Assembly: GCA_963695975.1 (NCBI GenBank)
Contig: CAVOIB010000010.1
Location: forward strand, 434,001 to 498,000
Direction: 5' to 3'
Length of the DNA stretch: 64,000 bases
Source: JBBQVZ01 sp963695975
GTDB lineage: Bacteria > Actinomycetota > UBA4738 > HRBIN12
Shown: positions 62,945 through 64,000 of the stretch, piece by piece
How positions within the stretch are numbered: position 1 is the stretch's first letter
Layout of the letters: every line of letters begins with the position of its first letter
Translations under genes and position numbers: made by a program
Notes under the pieces: model-generated
The model's database searches: none
What the model was told of the DNA's origin: nothing
Seen by the model: the letters and a program-made list of their open reading frames with translations, nothing else

Positions 62945-63016
62945 ATGTGGTTTCGTACCCAGGCGTACATGGAAACGCATACGACCCACGGAGCATCTAG
63001 ATCGGAGCCCGATTGA
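62945..63016 (+). CDS. 23-residue ORF coupled to the DUF2255 gene
   Basis: ATG with a strong GGAGG six bases upstream encodes MWFRTQAYMETHT and ends in TGA, which overlaps the TTG of the next gene (TTGA). The ribosome-binding site belongs to this tiny frame, so it may exist to deliver ribosomes to the DUF2255 start. No family is recognisable. Confidence 0.4.
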   Translation: MWFRTQAYMETHTTHGASRSEPD

Positions 63017-63381
63017 TTGCTTGGACCGATGAGGAGCTCGCCGCGATCGCGGGAGCGAACGAGCTCACCGTGGCCCCCTTACGCAACGACGGCACGCGAC
63101 AGAGCCCGCGGATCGTCTGGGTGGTCCGTCGGGGGGATGACGTCTACATCCGATCCGTGAACGGGGACGAAGGGGCCTGGTTCCGCGGCGTGCAGGCGCA
63201 CCGCGCAGGACACATCTCTGCCGGCGGCCTCGAGGTCGACGTCTCGTTTGAGGACGCAGACCATGCCCTGAACGACGCGATCAACGACGAGTACCGGCGC
63301 AAGTACGGCCGATCCTCGGCGGTCGAGCACATCACTAGTCCGAAGGCGCAGGCAACGACGCTCCGCATCGTGCGGAACTGA
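63013..63381 (+). CDS. DUF2255 family protein
   Basis: 122 residues. The N-terminus IAWTDEELAAIAGANELTVAP and IVWVVRRGDDVYIRSVNG are typical of DUF2255, a small split-barrel-like family with nitroreductase (F420/flavin) resemblance; function unknown. TTG start inside the stop of the 23-codon ORF, with GGAG also five bases upstream. The aldo/keto reductase gene follows after 12 bp. Confidence 0.8.
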   Translation: MIAWTDEELAAIAGANELTVAPLRNDGTRQSPRIVWVVRRGDDVYIRSVNGDEGAWFRGVQAHRAGHISAGGLEVDVSFEDADHALNDAINDEYRRKYGRSSAVEHITSPKAQATTLRIVRN

Positions 63382-63393
63382 TTGGGGAGGACG

Positions 63394-64000
63394 ATGAAGC
63401 ACGCGAAGCTTGGCACCCTCGACGTCGGCCGCATCGGGTTGGGGACGATGGGGATGTCCCACGCCTACACCGGAGCCGGGATCGACGAACAGGAGTCGAT
63501 CCGGACGATCCATCGCGCGCTCGATCTTGGTGTCACGCTCCTCGACACCGCGGAGGCGTACGGCCCGTTCACCAACGAGGAGCTCGTCGGGCGGGCGATC
63601 AAGGACCACCGGGACGAGGTCGTGCTCGCAACGAAGTTCGGCTGGATCTCCCACGCGCCGGGCGGCACGGGGTCCCCTCGATAGCCGCCCGGAGAACGTT
63701 CGCGTCGCGGTCGAGGGTTCGCTGCAGCGGCTCGCCACCGATCACATCGACCTTCTCTACCAACACCGTGTCGATCCGAACACGCCGATCGAAGACACGG
63801 TCGGCGCGATGGCGGAACTCGTTGCTGAAGGCAAGGTCCGCAATATCGGACTGTCCGAAGCGTGGGTGGACACGATCCGCCGTGCCAACGCCGTCCACCC
63901 GATCACCGCCCTGCAGTCTGAGTACTCGTTGTGGACGCGCGACCCGGAGGACGGCGTGCTGGCGGTCGTGCGAGAGCTCGGTGTCGGGTTCGTCGCGTAC
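63394..64000 (+). CDS. Aldo/keto reductase, frameshifted and truncated by the window end
   Basis: The first frame reads MKHAKLGTLDVGRIGLGTMG with LDTAEAYGP (catalytic Asp/Tyr) and ATKFG (Lys), then meets TAG at 63682. From about 63670 the next frame continues the same domain: DSRPENVRVAVEGSLQRL, DLLYQHRVDPNTP and GLSEAWV. The switch lies between GGGG (63669-63672) and CCCC (63674-63677), so one extra base in either run explains it. Probably an NADPH-dependent reductase of the AKR11-13 type. Either a sequencing indel or a recent pseudogene. Confidence 0.85.

Overview
The window is high-GC DNA from an actinobacterium-like chromosome, probably an uncultured Actinomycetota lineage; I cannot place it more finely. 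Reasons: the order dnaJ-hrcA-hemW-lepA-rpsT-holA-comEC-comEA-leuS, then rsfS-LCP-nadD-obgE-rpmA-rplU-rne-rodA-mrdA-mreDCB-ndk-folC-valS-clpX-clpP-tig, follows what I remember of the Streptomyces core chromosome. The tRNA genes carry no encoded CCA, GTG starts are common, and many genes have a TANNNT -10 box 6-9 nt before the start codon with no Shine-Dalgarno, which is the actinobacterial leaderless pattern.

Layout. 1-9.7 kb, mostly minus strand: heat-shock control (dnaJ, hrcA with a CIRCE operator), hemW, lepA, holA and the DNA-uptake pair comEC/comEA, with rpsT and a ketopantoate-reductase-like gene on plus. 9.7-16.2 kb: leuS, a short acidic ORF coupled to a PAS-PAS-GGDEF-EAL protein, an exported M23 peptidase, a cupin and tRNA-Ala. 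16.2-23.9 kb: rsfS, a degenerate LCP protein, nadD, a DinB-like gene, obgE, rpmA, rplU and rne. rne is split by a one-base deficit inside a 12-bp tandem repeat. 23.9-30.7 kb: a receiver-kinase fusion facing the elongasome operon mreB-mreC-mreD-mrdA-rodA. 30.7-34.9 kb: a type II fatty-acid operon (fabD-fabH-fabG-acpP-fabF) on plus, whose start lies only 17 bp from that of mreB. 34.9-48.7 kb: a serine hydrolase, ndk, folC, valS, a 1183-residue zinc-ribbon/nucleotide-cyclase/ATPase, a META lipoprotein, clpX, clpP and tig.

From 48.7 kb on, conserved core order gives way to small accessory units: an IMPase-family phosphatase, an ornithine cyclodeaminase family protein, an aminotransferase with tag, a Rieske oxygenase divergent from a TetR regulator around a shared palindrome, an HExxH protein, azlCD, tRNA-Pro, PhzF, tRNA-Gly, a VOC protein, a Dps-like ferritin, a MerR-like/cyclase protein with no ordinary start codon, DinB, SnoaL/NTF2 and YCII proteins, a small membrane operon, DUF2255, and an aldo/keto reductase that is frameshifted and cut by the window end.

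The genes mostly link growth functions: proteostasis (dnaJ, hrcA, tig, clpXP), translation (lepA, obgE, rsfS, leuS, valS, ribosomal proteins), wall elongation (mreBCD, mrdA, rodA) and lipid supply (FAS II). Second-messenger proteins (one c-di-GMP, two cNMP cyclases) sit between these blocks. I see no CRISPR array, insertion sequence, prophage or defence island.
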